Part shown: positions 1 to 8,646 of the stretch, piece after piece
How positions within the stretch are numbered: position 1 is the first letter of the stretch
Layout of the letters: every line of letters starts with the position of its first letter
Source of the DNA: CAZSLO01 sp964608025
GTDB lineage: Bacteria; Chloroflexota; Dehalococcoidia; Lucifugimonadales; CAJWER01
Length of the DNA: 64,000 nucleotides
Direction of reading: 5' to 3'
Assembly: GCA_964608025.1 (NCBI GenBank)
Contig: CAZSLO010000023.1
Coordinates: 1-64,000, forward strand
Translations under genes and position numbers: made by a program
Notes under the pieces: model-generated
Databases searched by the model: none
What the model saw: only the letters and a program-made list of their open reading frames with translations
What the model was told of the DNA's origin: nothing

Positions 1-98
1 TCCCGTTTCGATAAATCTTTCTGTCTGATCTATCTCAGGCTGTATGGACGGTTGTTTGGTATCGGTCCGAAGGGGGTAGAATAAGTGACCCGAGCAAA

Positions 99-128
99 TT
101 GACACTCTTCTGCGGCATCATATATTAT
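99..128 (+). promoter_or_regulatory. Promoter of the tRNA cluster
   Basis: A consensus -35 box TTGACA (99-104) is followed after 18 bases by TATTAT (123-128), five of six matches to the -10 consensus. Predicted initiation near 135 is about 14 bases before the first tRNA. Three tRNA genes follow in the same direction at short spacing, so one transcript is likely. Inference from sequence only. Confidence 0.7.
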
Positions 129-148
129 GACTCGCGGTAATCTGAGGG

Positions 149-221
149 GGCAACGTAGCTCAGCGGTTAGAGCGGGCGCTTCATAAGCGCTAGGTCACAG
201 GTTCGATCCCTGTCGTTGCCA
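149..221 (+). tRNA. tRNA with CAU anticodon (elongator Met, or Ile2)
   Basis: A full cloverleaf can be drawn. The acceptor stem GGCAACG/CGTTGCC pairs perfectly with discriminator A221, the D arm is GCTC/GAGC, and the anticodon loop TTCATAA gives CAU. The T arm carries GGTTCGATCC. No CCA is encoded. It is not the initiator: position 1:72 is a G:C pair, and the three G:C pairs closing an initiator anticodon stem are absent. CAU can also mark tRNA-Ile2, whose C34 is modified to lysidine. Met versus Ile cannot be settled by eye. Confidence 0.93.
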
Positions 222-264
222 CTTCCCGTGGCTGGGTGCGCGACTTAATACGGACGGCGAGCAT

Positions 265-340
265 GGGCGGTTAGCTCAGTGGTTAGAGCGCTCGCCTCAC
301 ACGCGAGAGGCCCGAGGTTCAAATCCTCGACTGCCCACCA
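265..340 (+). tRNA. tRNA-Val (CAC)
   Basis: The acceptor stem GGGCGGT/ACTGCCC is followed by discriminator A337 and an encoded CCA (338-340). The anticodon stem CTCGC/GCGAG closes the loop CTCACAC, giving anticodon CAC, which reads the valine codon GUG. The T arm contains GGTTCAAATCC. It is the second gene of the three-tRNA cluster. Confidence 0.95.
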
Positions 341-387
341 CAAAATACGGGTGGTTTGATGGGAAGTCGAGACTGTCGAGCTATCAT

Positions 388-473
388 GCCGAAGTGGCGG
401 AACGGCAGACGCGCTACGTTCAGGACGTAGTACCCTTACGGGTGTGTGGGTTCAAATCCCTCCTTCGGCACCA
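388..473 (+). tRNA. tRNA-Leu (CAG)
   Basis: This is a class II tRNA with a long variable arm of the type ACCCTTACGGGT. The acceptor stem is GCCGAAG/CTTCGGC, with discriminator A470 and encoded CCA (471-473). The anticodon stem CTACG/CGTAG closes loop TTCAGGA, giving anticodon CAG for leucine codon CUG. It is the last tRNA of the cluster. Confidence 0.95.
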
Positions 474-694
474 CCAACTTTATTTCCCGATTTTATGCAA
501 TAGCCGTCTAGGATTTGATATCTAGTGTGCCTAATCATTACCCGATACGATAAACGTGAAACATGTGGTACCCTTTTTCTATCTGGGAGCATAGATGCTC
601 GGATAACATAAATAGCCGAATCAATAGCTGGTAGTAGAGAAACAATAATCTGGCTGGCTTACCTGATGCGGAAGATGAAGATATGGAGACCTAG

Positions 695-1636
695 ATGCGC
701 GTAGCAGTCTTTGGCGCTGGAGGGATCGGCGGCTATCACGGGGCCCGACTTGCTCAAGTCGGCGAAGAACTGTCAATCGTAGCCCGCGGGGAACACCTAA
801 AGGCTATTCAGCAAAAAGGTCTCAGGGTAGAAACACCAGATGACGATTTCGTTATATACCCAGACCTTGCTACAGATGACCCTGCCGAAATAGGTGAAGT
901 CGATACCGTAATAGTGGGTGTAAAAGCATGGCAGGTCCCTGAAGCTGCAGAGGCCATCCGGCCAATGCTCGGGCCTGAAACCGCCGTTGTTTCCCTGCAG
1001 AATGGCGTGGATGCTCCCAACCAATTGGCAGCAACGCTTGGTGCTAAACATGTGGTGGTTGGAATTTCCATGATTCGCTGCTTTATCGCAGGCCCTGGCC
1101 ACCTACAAAATACCCAGTCACCGTATCCCAATCTACAGCTCGGAGAGATGGACCACCGGCCCAGCGACCGGGTGGAAAGGCTCCGCAGGCTTTCGGAACA
1201 GTCGGGTCTAACTGCGATAATTCCAGACGACATACATGCTGCACTATGGGGCAAGTTCTTGATGTTCTCTGTTGCGAGTGGTATGGGTGCAACAACCAGA
1301 ACGACCACCGGTGTGTGGCGTAGCCTACCAGAAACCCGCCAGATATCTGAGGCCGCGGTTCGAGAAGTCGTTGCCTTAGCCATTGCTGCCGGCATAAATC
1401 TTCCGGACGAGCCAGTTAAATCCACGATGGATTTATTCGATAGAATGTCGGAGGGTCATTCAACTTCCATGGCGAAAGACCTTATGGAAGGCAGGCCATC
1501 TGAGCTTGAGGCAGCCATAGGCCTAGTGGTACGGCTGGGTAATGACCTCGGTGTTGACACACCCGTCAACAGTCTGTTCCACAACAGCCTGTTGCTCCAA
1601 GAGCTGGAAGCCCGAGGATCGAATACTGGGTTTTAG
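695..1636 (+). CDS. Ketopantoate reductase family (ApbA/PanE-like) oxidoreductase
   Basis: The 313-aa protein is predicted to reduce a 2-keto acid with NADPH; ketopantoate to pantoate is the founding reaction. The N-terminal Rossmann motif GAGGIG is at residues 7-12. Asn103 in SLQNG and Lys187 in LWGKF sit where E. coli PanE has its cofactor/substrate Asn and catalytic Lys. Length is normal for the family. The ATG at 695 has GGAG six bases upstream. It stands alone on the plus strand and faces an aldolase gene. Because its neighbours degrade hydroxy and keto acids, it may be a catabolic paralogue rather than the pantothenate enzyme. No partner panB or panC lies here. Confidence 0.85.
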   Translation: MRVAVFGAGGIGGYHGARLAQVGEELSIVARGEHLKAIQQKGLRVETPDDDFVIYPDLATDDPAEIGEVDTVIVGVKAWQVPEAAEAIRPMLGPETAVVSLQNGVDAPNQLAATLGAKHVVVGISMIRCFIAGPGHLQNTQSPYPNLQLGEMDHRPSDRVERLRRLSEQSGLTAIIPDDIHAALWGKFLMFSVASGMGATTRTTTGVWRSLPETRQISEAAVREVVALAIAAGINLPDEPVKSTMDLFDRMSEGHSTSMAKDLMEGRPSELEAAIGLVVRLGNDLGVDTPVNSLFHNSLLLQELEARGSNTGF

Positions 1637-1719
1637 GTTTCCGGCATGAGCAGCTTGCCTTCTCAAAAAGAGGTAGTGATTCGGTCAAGATGCTGGTCAC
1701 TAGGAGAAGTATTCCTATT

Positions 1720-2439
1720 CTAAGCGTTCTTATGAATTTCTAAGAACTCGCGTGCGGCGTCGAGAATCAGGTCTTTGGCTATTGCTGTCACCATTACCTC
1801 ATCGGCCATCTTTTTCCCGGCAGCATGTACCGCATGCCGTACAGTTTCCTCGAACTCCTTGACCCCGGGGTGCTCTGGCTGGCCCGGCAAACCCAACGAC
1901 TGCGCGATATCCTGGGGGCCAGAATGGTAGAAGTCGATGCCCGGAACTTCAAGAATCTCGTCTAGGTTATCTAATACCGCGATATCCTCAAGCTGAGCCA
2001 TTACTATGACATTTGCATTCGTGTGTTGCATATACTCAGGCCCCGATAAGAGATCTCCATAGTAGGCTCCACGGCCCGAACCAAAACTTCTCGTTCCTAA
2101 TGGTGCATACCGGCAGGCATCCGCAAGTTGCTCGGCCTTCTCTTTGGTGGTGATATGGGGCCCCAGAATCCCCATAATTCCTCTATCAAGAAACCGCAGT
2201 ATGGTCGCAGGCTCTATGTCGGGAACACGGGCCATCGGAGTGATTCCAACTCCATCCGATATACGACAAAGGTCGTCTATACTCTCCGGTGTGAACGGCC
2301 CATGCTCAGAATCAAAGGAGACGAAGTCAAATCCTGCTCGGGCCATGATTTCCAATACAGTGCTTGATGGAAAAGTCATAGTAAACCCGTATGACTGCCG
2401 GCCAGAATGCACATTCATTACAACATTATTCGTCCGCAT
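1720..2439 (-). CDS. HpcH/HpaI-family aldolase (2-keto-3-deoxy acid type)
   Basis: A 239-aa class II (metal-dependent) pyruvate aldolase-like protein. In characterised relatives this family cleaves 2-keto-3-deoxy acids to pyruvate plus an aldehyde. His46 in SEHGP is the likely base, Arg71 in ARVP the likely pyruvate-binding residue, and Glu151 (QLE) and Asp177 (GPQD) the metal ligands. The ATG at 2439 has GGAG seven bases upstream. It lies 20 bases downstream of the FMN hydroxyacid oxidase on the same strand, so the two are probably one operon acting on related 2-hydroxy/2-keto acids. The exact substrate cannot be read from the sequence. Confidence 0.85.
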   Translation of the reverse strand: MRTNNVVMNVHSGRQSYGFTMTFPSSTVLEIMARAGFDFVSFDSEHGPFTPESIDDLCRISDGVGITPMARVPDIEPATILRFLDRGIMGILGPHITTKEKAEQLADACRYAPLGTRSFGSGRGAYYGDLLSGPEYMQHTNANVIVMAQLEDIAVLDNLDEILEVPGIDFYHSGPQDIAQSLGLPGQPEHPGVKEFEETVRHAVHAAGKKMADEVMVTAIAKDLILDAAREFLEIHKNA

Positions 2440-2459
2440 CGCTTTGCTCCACTATCGGG

Positions 2460-3539
2460 TTATCCAGCATCATTACAAATCACTTCGGGGCCTATTTCCT
2501 TAGTTGTTAGCTTTCCACTAATAGCCATTGCCTGGCTGAATTCATTTTTAAGTATCTCCAACACGGCAAGAACGCCTTCTTCTCCATCGATAGCAAGGCC
2601 CCAGAAAACCGGCCTGCCGACCATGACAGCCCGAGCCCCAAGAGCTAGGGCCTTGAGTACATCTGTACCGCGCCGTACGCCAGAATCAAGGTAAATCTCT
2701 AGCCGGCCTTCTACTATTTCAGCTATTCGTGGTAAGGCTTCTATAGTTGATAGCGTACCATCCCAAAGCCTGCCGCCGTGGTTCGAAACTACTATTCCAT
2801 CTACACCATGTTCTACGGCGAGCATGGCGTCTGACGGCGACATTATGCCCTTAATAACTATCGGCAAATCTGTTAGTGATCTCAACCACGCGATCTTTCG
2901 CCACGAGAGGGCATTCTTTTCTCGGAGACCTGCCGTGGGGCGCTGACTAAGCGCTGCCTCCCTTAGTGCCATCGCTATATCTTCTCGGTGCCGGACATTC
3001 GCTAGCCCAAGAGAAGGATCTAGAACGAATCCATTCCTGATATCACGATGTTTGCCCCGCGCCGCAATTCCGTCAACCGTAATACATATTGCCAGGAATC
3101 CTGAGGATTGGGCTCGCGCAATCATTTCTGCAGTTATTCCATCATCATAATGATAAAGCTGGTACCACAGCGGCCCGTTCGTAGCTGCGCCTATTTCTTC
3201 AATAGTGTATCCAGCAGTTGTTGCCACTATCATTATCGTGCCTGTTCTAGCAGCCGCGCGAGCAGTGGCGAGGTCACCCTCTGGCCTAACATGTCGCTGT
3301 GCACCTGCAGGCGCGATCATTACCGGGACATCGATGTCCATTCCAAGCACAGAGGTTGATAGATCACGATCGCTCACATCAATCAAGAACCTTGGCTCTA
3401 TAGGGATCCGATCGAAGGCCTCTCGGTTGCGCCGGAGCGTTATTTCGTCATCTGCACCTCCGGCTATAAAGTCCCAAAGGCCTTTAGGCAGGACCGTCTC
3501 TGCTGCAATTTCATAGTCGAACAGGCTTACCAGTCCCAA
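2460..3539 (-). CDS. FMN-dependent alpha-hydroxyacid oxidase/dehydrogenase
   Basis: A 359-aa TIM-barrel flavoprotein of the glycolate oxidase/lactate dehydrogenase family, oxidising an L-2-hydroxy acid to a 2-keto acid. By chance its numbering matches spinach glycolate oxidase: Tyr129 (QLY), Lys230 (VIKG), His254 and Arg257 (SNHGGR) are all present. The residue matching Tyr24, which contacts the substrate carboxylate, is Phe24 (WDFIAGG), so substrate choice may differ. The start is TTG, supported by GGAG eight bases upstream; no better in-frame start exists. The HpcH aldolase follows after 20 bases and could take the keto acid product. Confidence 0.9.
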   Translation of the reverse strand: MGLVSLFDYEIAAETVLPKGLWDFIAGGADDEITLRRNREAFDRIPIEPRFLIDVSDRDLSTSVLGMDIDVPVMIAPAGAQRHVRPEGDLATARAAARTGTIMIVATTAGYTIEEIGAATNGPLWYQLYHYDDGITAEMIARAQSSGFLAICITVDGIAARGKHRDIRNGFVLDPSLGLANVRHREDIAMALREAALSQRPTAGLREKNALSWRKIAWLRSLTDLPIVIKGIMSPSDAMLAVEHGVDGIVVSNHGGRLWDGTLSTIEALPRIAEIVEGRLEIYLDSGVRRGTDVLKALALGARAVMVGRPVFWGLAIDGEEGVLAVLEILKNEFSQAMAISGKLTTKEIGPEVICNDAG

Positions 3540-3621
3540 AGATGTGGCTCCGTCTCCTATTTTGGCCGGAGTGTATTCTTGGCCCTCCTCAATGTCAATG
3601 ACATTCTTCTTTAACCTAAAT

Positions 3622-3637
3622 CTGGATTACAATTCAG
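3622..3637. promoter_or_regulatory. Imperfect 16-bp palindrome in a divergent intergenic region
   Basis: CTGGATTACAATTCAG matches its own reverse complement at 12 of 16 positions. It sits between the divergent FMN oxidase (minus) and D-2-hydroxyacid dehydrogenase (plus) genes, a usual place for a shared operator. No regulator gene is adjacent, so its role is a guess. Confidence 0.25.
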
Positions 3638-3801
3638 ATATACTTTCTTGGTGCTGAGGCTATTTTTTAAATTTGGGAGATCTCTAGCCATGTTCCGCAA
3701 CCGTCTTGGCAAAGAGCGCCTTGTGGCACCAACGACTCGTAGATATAATTCATGCGGCTTTAAAAAAGATTCCGGTTCAAAATTAATCCTTAGGAGACAG
3801 G

Positions 3802-4767
3802 ATGAGCCCTAAAATTGCGCATCTCGCAACAGACGATAGCGAGATGCCCTTCATATTAGATATAGCCCCTGCGGGTACTGATATCGTCTGGGTTGACTCC
3901 ACGAAAACAATAGAGGCTCAGGCTTCCCTGATGAAAGACACTATCGTGATTTTCGGCGACGCCACTGTAGAGCTGGTTCGTAAACTACCAAACGTAAAAC
4001 TTGTGCAGGTAGCTAGCGCAGGAACAGACAGGCTTGATGTAGCAGGGCTAGCTAACGCTGGTGTTCCCGTAGCCAACGGAGGCGGCTCCAACTCGATCGC
4101 CGTCTCTGAGCACGCGATCGCCTTAATGATCAGCGTATTTCGGAAACTGAACCTCCAGATGGAATCAGTGAGGACCGGCAAATGGTCTGGGTTCCTAACC
4201 AACGATTTATGGTCCACATCACACGAATTAACCGGCCAGACTGTAGGTATCATTGGGCTCGGGCATATAGGCCAAAACGTAGCCCAGCGCCTAAGAGGGT
4301 GGGAATGCCAGCTTCTATATCATGATGCTGTTGAGCGTTCAGAAGCCTTGGAATCTAAGCTTGAGGTATCGCGCGTCTCGAAAGATACCCTGCTAAAGAG
4401 TGCTGACGTAATAACACTTCACGTGCCCCTTCTGCCTTCGACGACGGGCTTGATTAGCGACGGCGAATTAGATCTCATGAAGGATTCTGCGATATTGATA
4501 AATACCTGTCGCGGTCCAGTCGTGGATGAGGCAGCACTGATACGTGGCCTTCAGGCCGGCAAGATATCTGGCGCAGGCCTCGATGTCCTAGAACAAGAAC
4601 CGCCTGAGGCTGACAATCCTCTCCTCGATATGGACAATGTGGTTGTTACACCTCACTTGGCATCATTCGCCAAGGAATCCTCGGATCGAAGTCGGCTATT
4701 CGCAATAGAGAACTCTGTTCGTGTAATAAACGGCGAGTCTCCTCTCGCCATAGTGCCACCTGGGTAG
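3802..4767 (+). CDS. D-isomer-specific 2-hydroxyacid dehydrogenase
   Basis: A 321-aa NAD(P)-dependent enzyme interconverting a D-2-hydroxy acid and its 2-keto acid. The nucleotide-binding motif GLGHIG is at residues 152-157. The catalytic triad is visible as Arg237 (NTCRG), Glu266 (QEPP) and His285 (TPH). AGGAG lies five bases before the ATG. The next gene, an enolase-superfamily dehydratase, starts nine bases after the stop, so the two form an operon. A dehydratase making a 2-keto-3-deoxy acid next to a hydroxyacid dehydrogenase suggests sugar-acid breakdown. It is divergent from the FMN oxidase/aldolase pair. Confidence 0.9.
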   Translation: MSPKIAHLATDDSEMPFILDIAPAGTDIVWVDSTKTIEAQASLMKDTIVIFGDATVELVRKLPNVKLVQVASAGTDRLDVAGLANAGVPVANGGGSNSIAVSEHAIALMISVFRKLNLQMESVRTGKWSGFLTNDLWSTSHELTGQTVGIIGLGHIGQNVAQRLRGWECQLLYHDAVERSEALESKLEVSRVSKDTLLKSADVITLHVPLLPSTTGLISDGELDLMKDSAILINTCRGPVVDEAALIRGLQAGKISGAGLDVLEQEPPEADNPLLDMDNVVVTPHLASFAKESSDRSRLFAIENSVRVINGESPLAIVPPG

Positions 4768-4776
4768 GTAAGGATT

Positions 4777-5919
4777 ATGAAGATTATCTCGGTTGAAGCT
4801 GTTCCCGTAGATAGATATTTGTTTACCAAAGTGAGGACTGACTCTGGCTTGGTAGGTTACGGAGAGTCAGGAGCCTGGGGATTTCTTGAGGCTTCCGCTT
4901 CGGCTATAGATAAATTCGGACGATATTTGGTAGGCAAAGATCCTTTATTGATCGAGCACCACTGGCAGAATATGTACCGGACCAGCCATTTTCGGGGCGC
5001 TGCGATCATGGGGGCATTGAGTGCTCTCGATATCGCTTTGTGGGATATCGCAGGCAAACACTTTGGCGTACCTTCCTACCAGCTTTTGGGTGGCCGCGTA
5101 CGAGACAAGGCACGTGTTTACTACCACGTCTTTGGCAACACGAGGGAAAAGCTGGTCCAAGGGGTTCAAGAAGCCAAAGCTGCTGGCTTCACGGCCGTAG
5201 GCCACCTTACTCCATTTCTGGACGAGGAACGAACAGTTCCTTATTTTAAAAGCCACGCCGACAAGATGGCCTCCGCGATTGATGCAGTGGCCGCTTACCG
5301 CGAAGCTGCAGGAACCGAGGTTGATCTATGTATCGAGATCCACCGGCGCCTATCACCTACAGAGGCTATCACCTTGGCCAAAGGAATTGAAAAGTTCCAT
5401 CCTCTCTTCTACGAGGATCCGATTCTACCTGACAACTTCGACGCCATGGCATTGGTTGCACAAAACGTTAACATCCCGATTGCTACAGGGGAGCGCCTTC
5501 ATACAATCCATGAATTCCAAATGTTGCTAAAAACCGGCGCAGTTCAATATGTCCGGCCTGATGTATGCCTGGCTGGAGGCCTAACCCATAGCAAAAAAAT
5601 AGCTGCCTTGGCCGAAGCCTACTATGTAGGAGTCGTGCCACACAACCCTCTAAGCCCTATCAGCACCGCTGCGTGTCTCCAGCTGGCAGCCTGTATTCCA
5701 AATTTTGCTATCCAAGAATATCCTACTGGGGAACTTGAGCCGCCAAAGAGCGAAATCGTTAAATCGCCCCTTCGGCAACAAGACGGATTCCTCCTAATCC
5801 CAGACGCCCCTGGAATCGGCATCGAACTCTCTGACGACGCCCAAGAAAAGCATCCCCCTGTGGCTCACGGTGAAATTGGTGCCCGGCTACATGTAGACGG
5901 TTCTGTCATCGACCAGTAG
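4777..5919 (+). CDS. Enolase-superfamily acid-sugar dehydratase (galactonate dehydratase-like)
   Basis: A 380-aa mandelate racemase/muconate-lactonizing fold protein: N-terminal capping domain (about 1-115), then a barrel. Candidate metal ligands are Glu187 (CIEIH), Glu213 (FYEDP) and Glu239 (GERL). His289 in PHNPLSPI matches the catalytic His of D-galactonate dehydratases, with Asp262 as partner. The GER and PHNP motifs place it closer to DgoD/ManD dehydratases than to racemases. The first metal ligand is Glu where DgoD has Asp. The likely reaction is dehydration of a sugar acid to a 2-keto-3-deoxy acid. AAGGA lies close to the ATG. It follows the hydroxyacid dehydrogenase and precedes the flavoprotein. 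Confidence 0.85.
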   Translation: MKIISVEAVPVDRYLFTKVRTDSGLVGYGESGAWGFLEASASAIDKFGRYLVGKDPLLIEHHWQNMYRTSHFRGAAIMGALSALDIALWDIAGKHFGVPSYQLLGGRVRDKARVYYHVFGNTREKLVQGVQEAKAAGFTAVGHLTPFLDEERTVPYFKSHADKMASAIDAVAAYREAAGTEVDLCIEIHRRLSPTEAITLAKGIEKFHPLFYEDPILPDNFDAMALVAQNVNIPIATGERLHTIHEFQMLLKTGAVQYVRPDVCLAGGLTHSKKIAALAEAYYVGVVPHNPLSPISTAACLQLAACIPNFAIQEYPTGELEPPKSEIVKSPLRQQDGFLLIPDAPGIGIELSDDAQEKHPPVAHGEIGARLHVDGSVIDQ

Positions 5920-5980
5920 GCAGTACAGTCTTAAAATGCCCTGGGCTGAGCATTACTAAGGCCTAGGCGAGGTTACAGCA

Positions 5981-7441
5981 TTGACTTACGAGACTTGGGA
6001 CTTGTTAGTTGTGGGAGGAGGAGGCTCAGGCTTGTCCGCAGCAGTTGAGGCTGCCAAGCTGGGATCCAGCGTACTGATAGTCGACAAGCTTGCCAATATA
6101 GGCGGGGCTACGGGGATGTCCGTTGGAACAATCTCGGCGGCAGGCACAGCGCTTCAATCTGCTGCGGGAATAGACGACGATACTGACACTCACCTTAAGG
6201 ACTATCTTAAGCTCATACCTTCCGGAAAGAATTCCACTGACTACGATCTGGAGCTGACTCGTCTTTTGATCGAATCAGCACCAGGCGTCCTCGACCATAT
6301 GGCGAGTCTCGGCCTTCAATACACAGGCCCACATCCGGAACCACCTCATTCCGTTCCCAGAATGCATAGCCTGATATCTGGGCCTTCCACATATATCAGC
6401 GTGCTGCGTGCTGAAGCCGAACGGGCTGGTGTCTATATAAGGACAAAGGTCCGGATGGTCGAACTTATCAGAGAAGGTGCCGGCGAGGTCTCAGGCGCCA
6501 TCTTGGTCGACCTCACATCGGGAAAACACGTCCATGTGCGCACCCGCAAAGGAGTCATCCTCGCCGCTGGTTACTTCAGTGCTAATCAAATCCTCGCAAG
6601 GAAATACGGGCGTCCCCGAGAATTGGATTCCGCCGATTCGCTTCCACCACAGGCTACCGGAGATGGCATTATCGCCGCCACGGCCATAGGAGCTGAAGTT
6701 GCTGGCATGGAAGGTGGCTCATCACTCTCTTTCCGAACTCCTTGCCCGCCATACGTGCGCCCCGAGCCAAGTCTTTTCAATGCAGGAGCTATCCTGGTCA
6801 ACTCTGAAGGACAGAGATTCTCAAATGAACTCTCGTCACCTGAAGTTGAGGCATCCCGGCAACCAGAGGGTGCCTCTTTCATTATTTTCGACACCTATCT
6901 CGCTGAGAAAATCGCCTCTCCCAACGAAGATTCCGGACCTGGTCGCGACGGCTGGTATCAACACCAAAAACTCTTTTTGTCCACATTTCCCGGCATAGCT
7001 TATGCATACATCGAGGACTACCGCGATAAGACATCCTACTTCTATGAGTCGGGTACAGCCCAAGGGTTGGCCCGACTGATCTCGATCCCACACAATGTTT
7101 TCAAGAATACTCTTGATACTTATAACGATTTAGCTAGAAACAATTTGTCCGATCCTTTTGGCCGCCCTCAACCACGTGTTGGATTGTCAAGCCCGCCCTT
7201 TTACGCCATAGGCCCACTTCAAACATCCATTAGTTCTGGTGGCGGCCTTAAGATCGACACCCGTATGCGCGTCCTTGATAAGTCAGGAACGCCCATATCT
7301 AGGCTATTTGCTGCTGGGATTAACGCTGCCTCTAATACGTTTATTGCAGGCCATGGGCATGCCCTTGTCTGGGCCTTCGCTACGGGCCAGATCGCCGGCA
7401 AGAACGCTGCCACAATCCCTACCCTCACCTTAGTAGATTAA
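5981..7441 (+). CDS. FAD-dependent oxidoreductase (fumarate reductase/KsdD flavoprotein family)
   Basis: A 486-aa flavoprotein with an N-terminal ADP-binding motif GGGGSG (about 12-17) and a C-terminal FAD-contact region containing LFAAG and a Gly/His-rich loop before AGKNAA. The family includes fumarate reductase subunits, 3-ketosteroid dehydrogenases and aspartate oxidase-like enzymes that add or remove hydrogen across a C-C bond. The start is TTG: an in-frame stop at 5957-5959 rules out anything earlier, and GAGG lies eight bases upstream. It follows the dehydratase by 61 bases and is probably in the same operon. No haem or Fe-S partner is nearby. The substrate is unknown. Confidence 0.85.
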   Translation: MTYETWDLLVVGGGGSGLSAAVEAAKLGSSVLIVDKLANIGGATGMSVGTISAAGTALQSAAGIDDDTDTHLKDYLKLIPSGKNSTDYDLELTRLLIESAPGVLDHMASLGLQYTGPHPEPPHSVPRMHSLISGPSTYISVLRAEAERAGVYIRTKVRMVELIREGAGEVSGAILVDLTSGKHVHVRTRKGVILAAGYFSANQILARKYGRPRELDSADSLPPQATGDGIIAATAIGAEVAGMEGGSSLSFRTPCPPYVRPEPSLFNAGAILVNSEGQRFSNELSSPEVEASRQPEGASFIIFDTYLAEKIASPNEDSGPGRDGWYQHQKLFLSTFPGIAYAYIEDYRDKTSYFYESGTAQGLARLISIPHNVFKNTLDTYNDLARNNLSDPFGRPQPRVGLSSPPFYAIGPLQTSISSGGGLKIDTRMRVLDKSGTPISRLFAAGINAASNTFIAGHGHALVWAFATGQIAGKNAATIPTLTLVD

Positions 7442-7606
7442 AGTAATTAACTGGGATTAGTCGATTGTCGCCTTGCCATTGATTATTAAATCAAGAATTT
7501 TGGTACAGGGGCCATAATTCCATTGCCTAGGGTGATTCTTAGGCAAGCCGTTCCCTAGTCGAGATTCTGTAAGCACATGGTATTTTATAGCTAGATGTTA
7601 TCGAGA

Positions 7607-7635
7607 TTGACTCCGGAGCCGCTCACCTATAGGCT
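7607..7635 (+). promoter_or_regulatory. Weak candidate promoter for the F420-type oxidoreductase pair
   Basis: TTGACT (7607-7612) and TAGGCT (7630-7635) are separated by 17 bases, 46 bases before the ATG at 7681. The -10 match is only partial. It lies in the 239-base gap after the flavoprotein, where nothing else is seen. Confidence 0.3.
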
Positions 7636-7680
7636 AACGTGAAATATATGTCCAAATATTGCGAGGACACCGACTAACTT

Positions 7681-8646
7681 ATGAATTTCGGTTTCGCAAT
7701 TCCTACTCGGGGCCCCCTAGCAACTCCTAGCGCTATCATGACACTCGCACAGAAAGGCGAGGAGTTGGGATTCGGGTTCCTAGCAGTAAGCGATCACCTC
7801 ATAATCCCTAATGATATACGGTCACGCTACCCTTACAGCCCAACAGGTGAGTTTGGGAACGACGGGGATTGCATGGATCAACTTTCTCTCCTGAGTTTTC
7901 TGGCAGGTATTACTGTTAATATCCGACTTCTTAGTTCCGTTTTAGTGCTGCCCCATAGAAATCCTTTCCTAGCTGCGAAGGCCTTGTCGACAATCGATGT
8001 ACTATCCGGAGGCCGCCTCACAGTTGGCTGTGGGGTTGGGTGGATGCGTGAAGAATTCGAGGTGTTGGGTGCACCTCCTTACGAGGAAAGAGGGCGGGTA
8101 GGTAATGAGTACATACAAGCTTTTAAGGAGTTATGGTCCAGCGAAAAGCCTGAATTTGCCGGTAAGCATGTCCGCCTCAAAGATGTGACATTTGCGCCAA
8201 GGCCTGTCCAGAAACCACATCCCCCAATCTGGATTGGCGGAGAGAGCCCGGCTGCCCTTCGCAGAGTCGGACAGCTCGGAGATGCCTGGTATCCTATCGG
8301 CACCAATCCTAGATTCCCCGTTGAGACACCTGAGCAATATTTGGCCGCTCTAGGGAAAATACACGAACACGCTACTGCGACTGGGAGGGACCCATCCCAG
8401 ATAGACCTCGCCTATAGCGCAGCTGGCACAGCCGTACCTGCTTCCAAAAAGGGGCCTCCCATCCGCCAGCTCTTTACCGGAGATCCTGCCGATGTGGCAG
8501 AAGATGCAGACTCTTTTCGTAAACTCGGCGTGCGTCACATCAGGATTGGCCTGGAACGCCCTGATTTATCGGAAATGATTGACGTCTTGGAGCAGTTCGC
8601 CATGGACGTGATGCCTCTCGTTGCCAAAACCCAGGAGCATAGATGA
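7681..8646 (+). CDS. LLM-class (luciferase-like) F420-dependent oxidoreductase
   Basis: A 321-aa TIM-barrel protein of the bacterial luciferase-like superfamily, in the group usually annotated as F420-dependent. Seen: an N-terminal barrel strand with NFGFAIPTRGP, SDHLIIP near residue 40, LPHRNPF, the SGGRLTVGCGVGWMREEF loop near 110-125, and PPIWIGGES near 180. F420 rather than FMN use is inferred from the subgroup. The stop overlaps the next start in ATGA, so it is translationally coupled to a zinc/quinone-type oxidoreductase. The pair probably performs two redox steps on one substrate. Confidence 0.85.
   Translation: MNFGFAIPTRGPLATPSAIMTLAQKGEELGFGFLAVSDHLIIPNDIRSRYPYSPTGEFGNDGDCMDQLSLLSFLAGITVNIRLLSSVLVLPHRNPFLAAKALSTIDVLSGGRLTVGCGVGWMREEFEVLGAPPYEERGRVGNEYIQAFKELWSSEKPEFAGKHVRLKDVTFAPRPVQKPHPPIWIGGESPAALRRVGQLGDAWYPIGTNPRFPVETPEQYLAALGKIHEHATATGRDPSQIDLAYSAAGTAVPASKKGPPIRQLFTGDPADVAEDADSFRKLGVRHIRIGLERPDLSEMIDVLEQFAMDVMPLVAKTQEHR

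Noticed and set aside
149..221. Initiator tRNA-fMet
   Set aside because: Position 1:72 is a G:C pair and the three G:C pairs of the initiator anticodon stem are missing.
808..1425. 205-codon frame opposite the ketopantoate reductase-like gene
   Set aside because: It is a shadow of the real gene: low-complexity, Ser/Pro/Arg-rich translation without family motifs, and the plus-strand protein has a full set of conserved residues.
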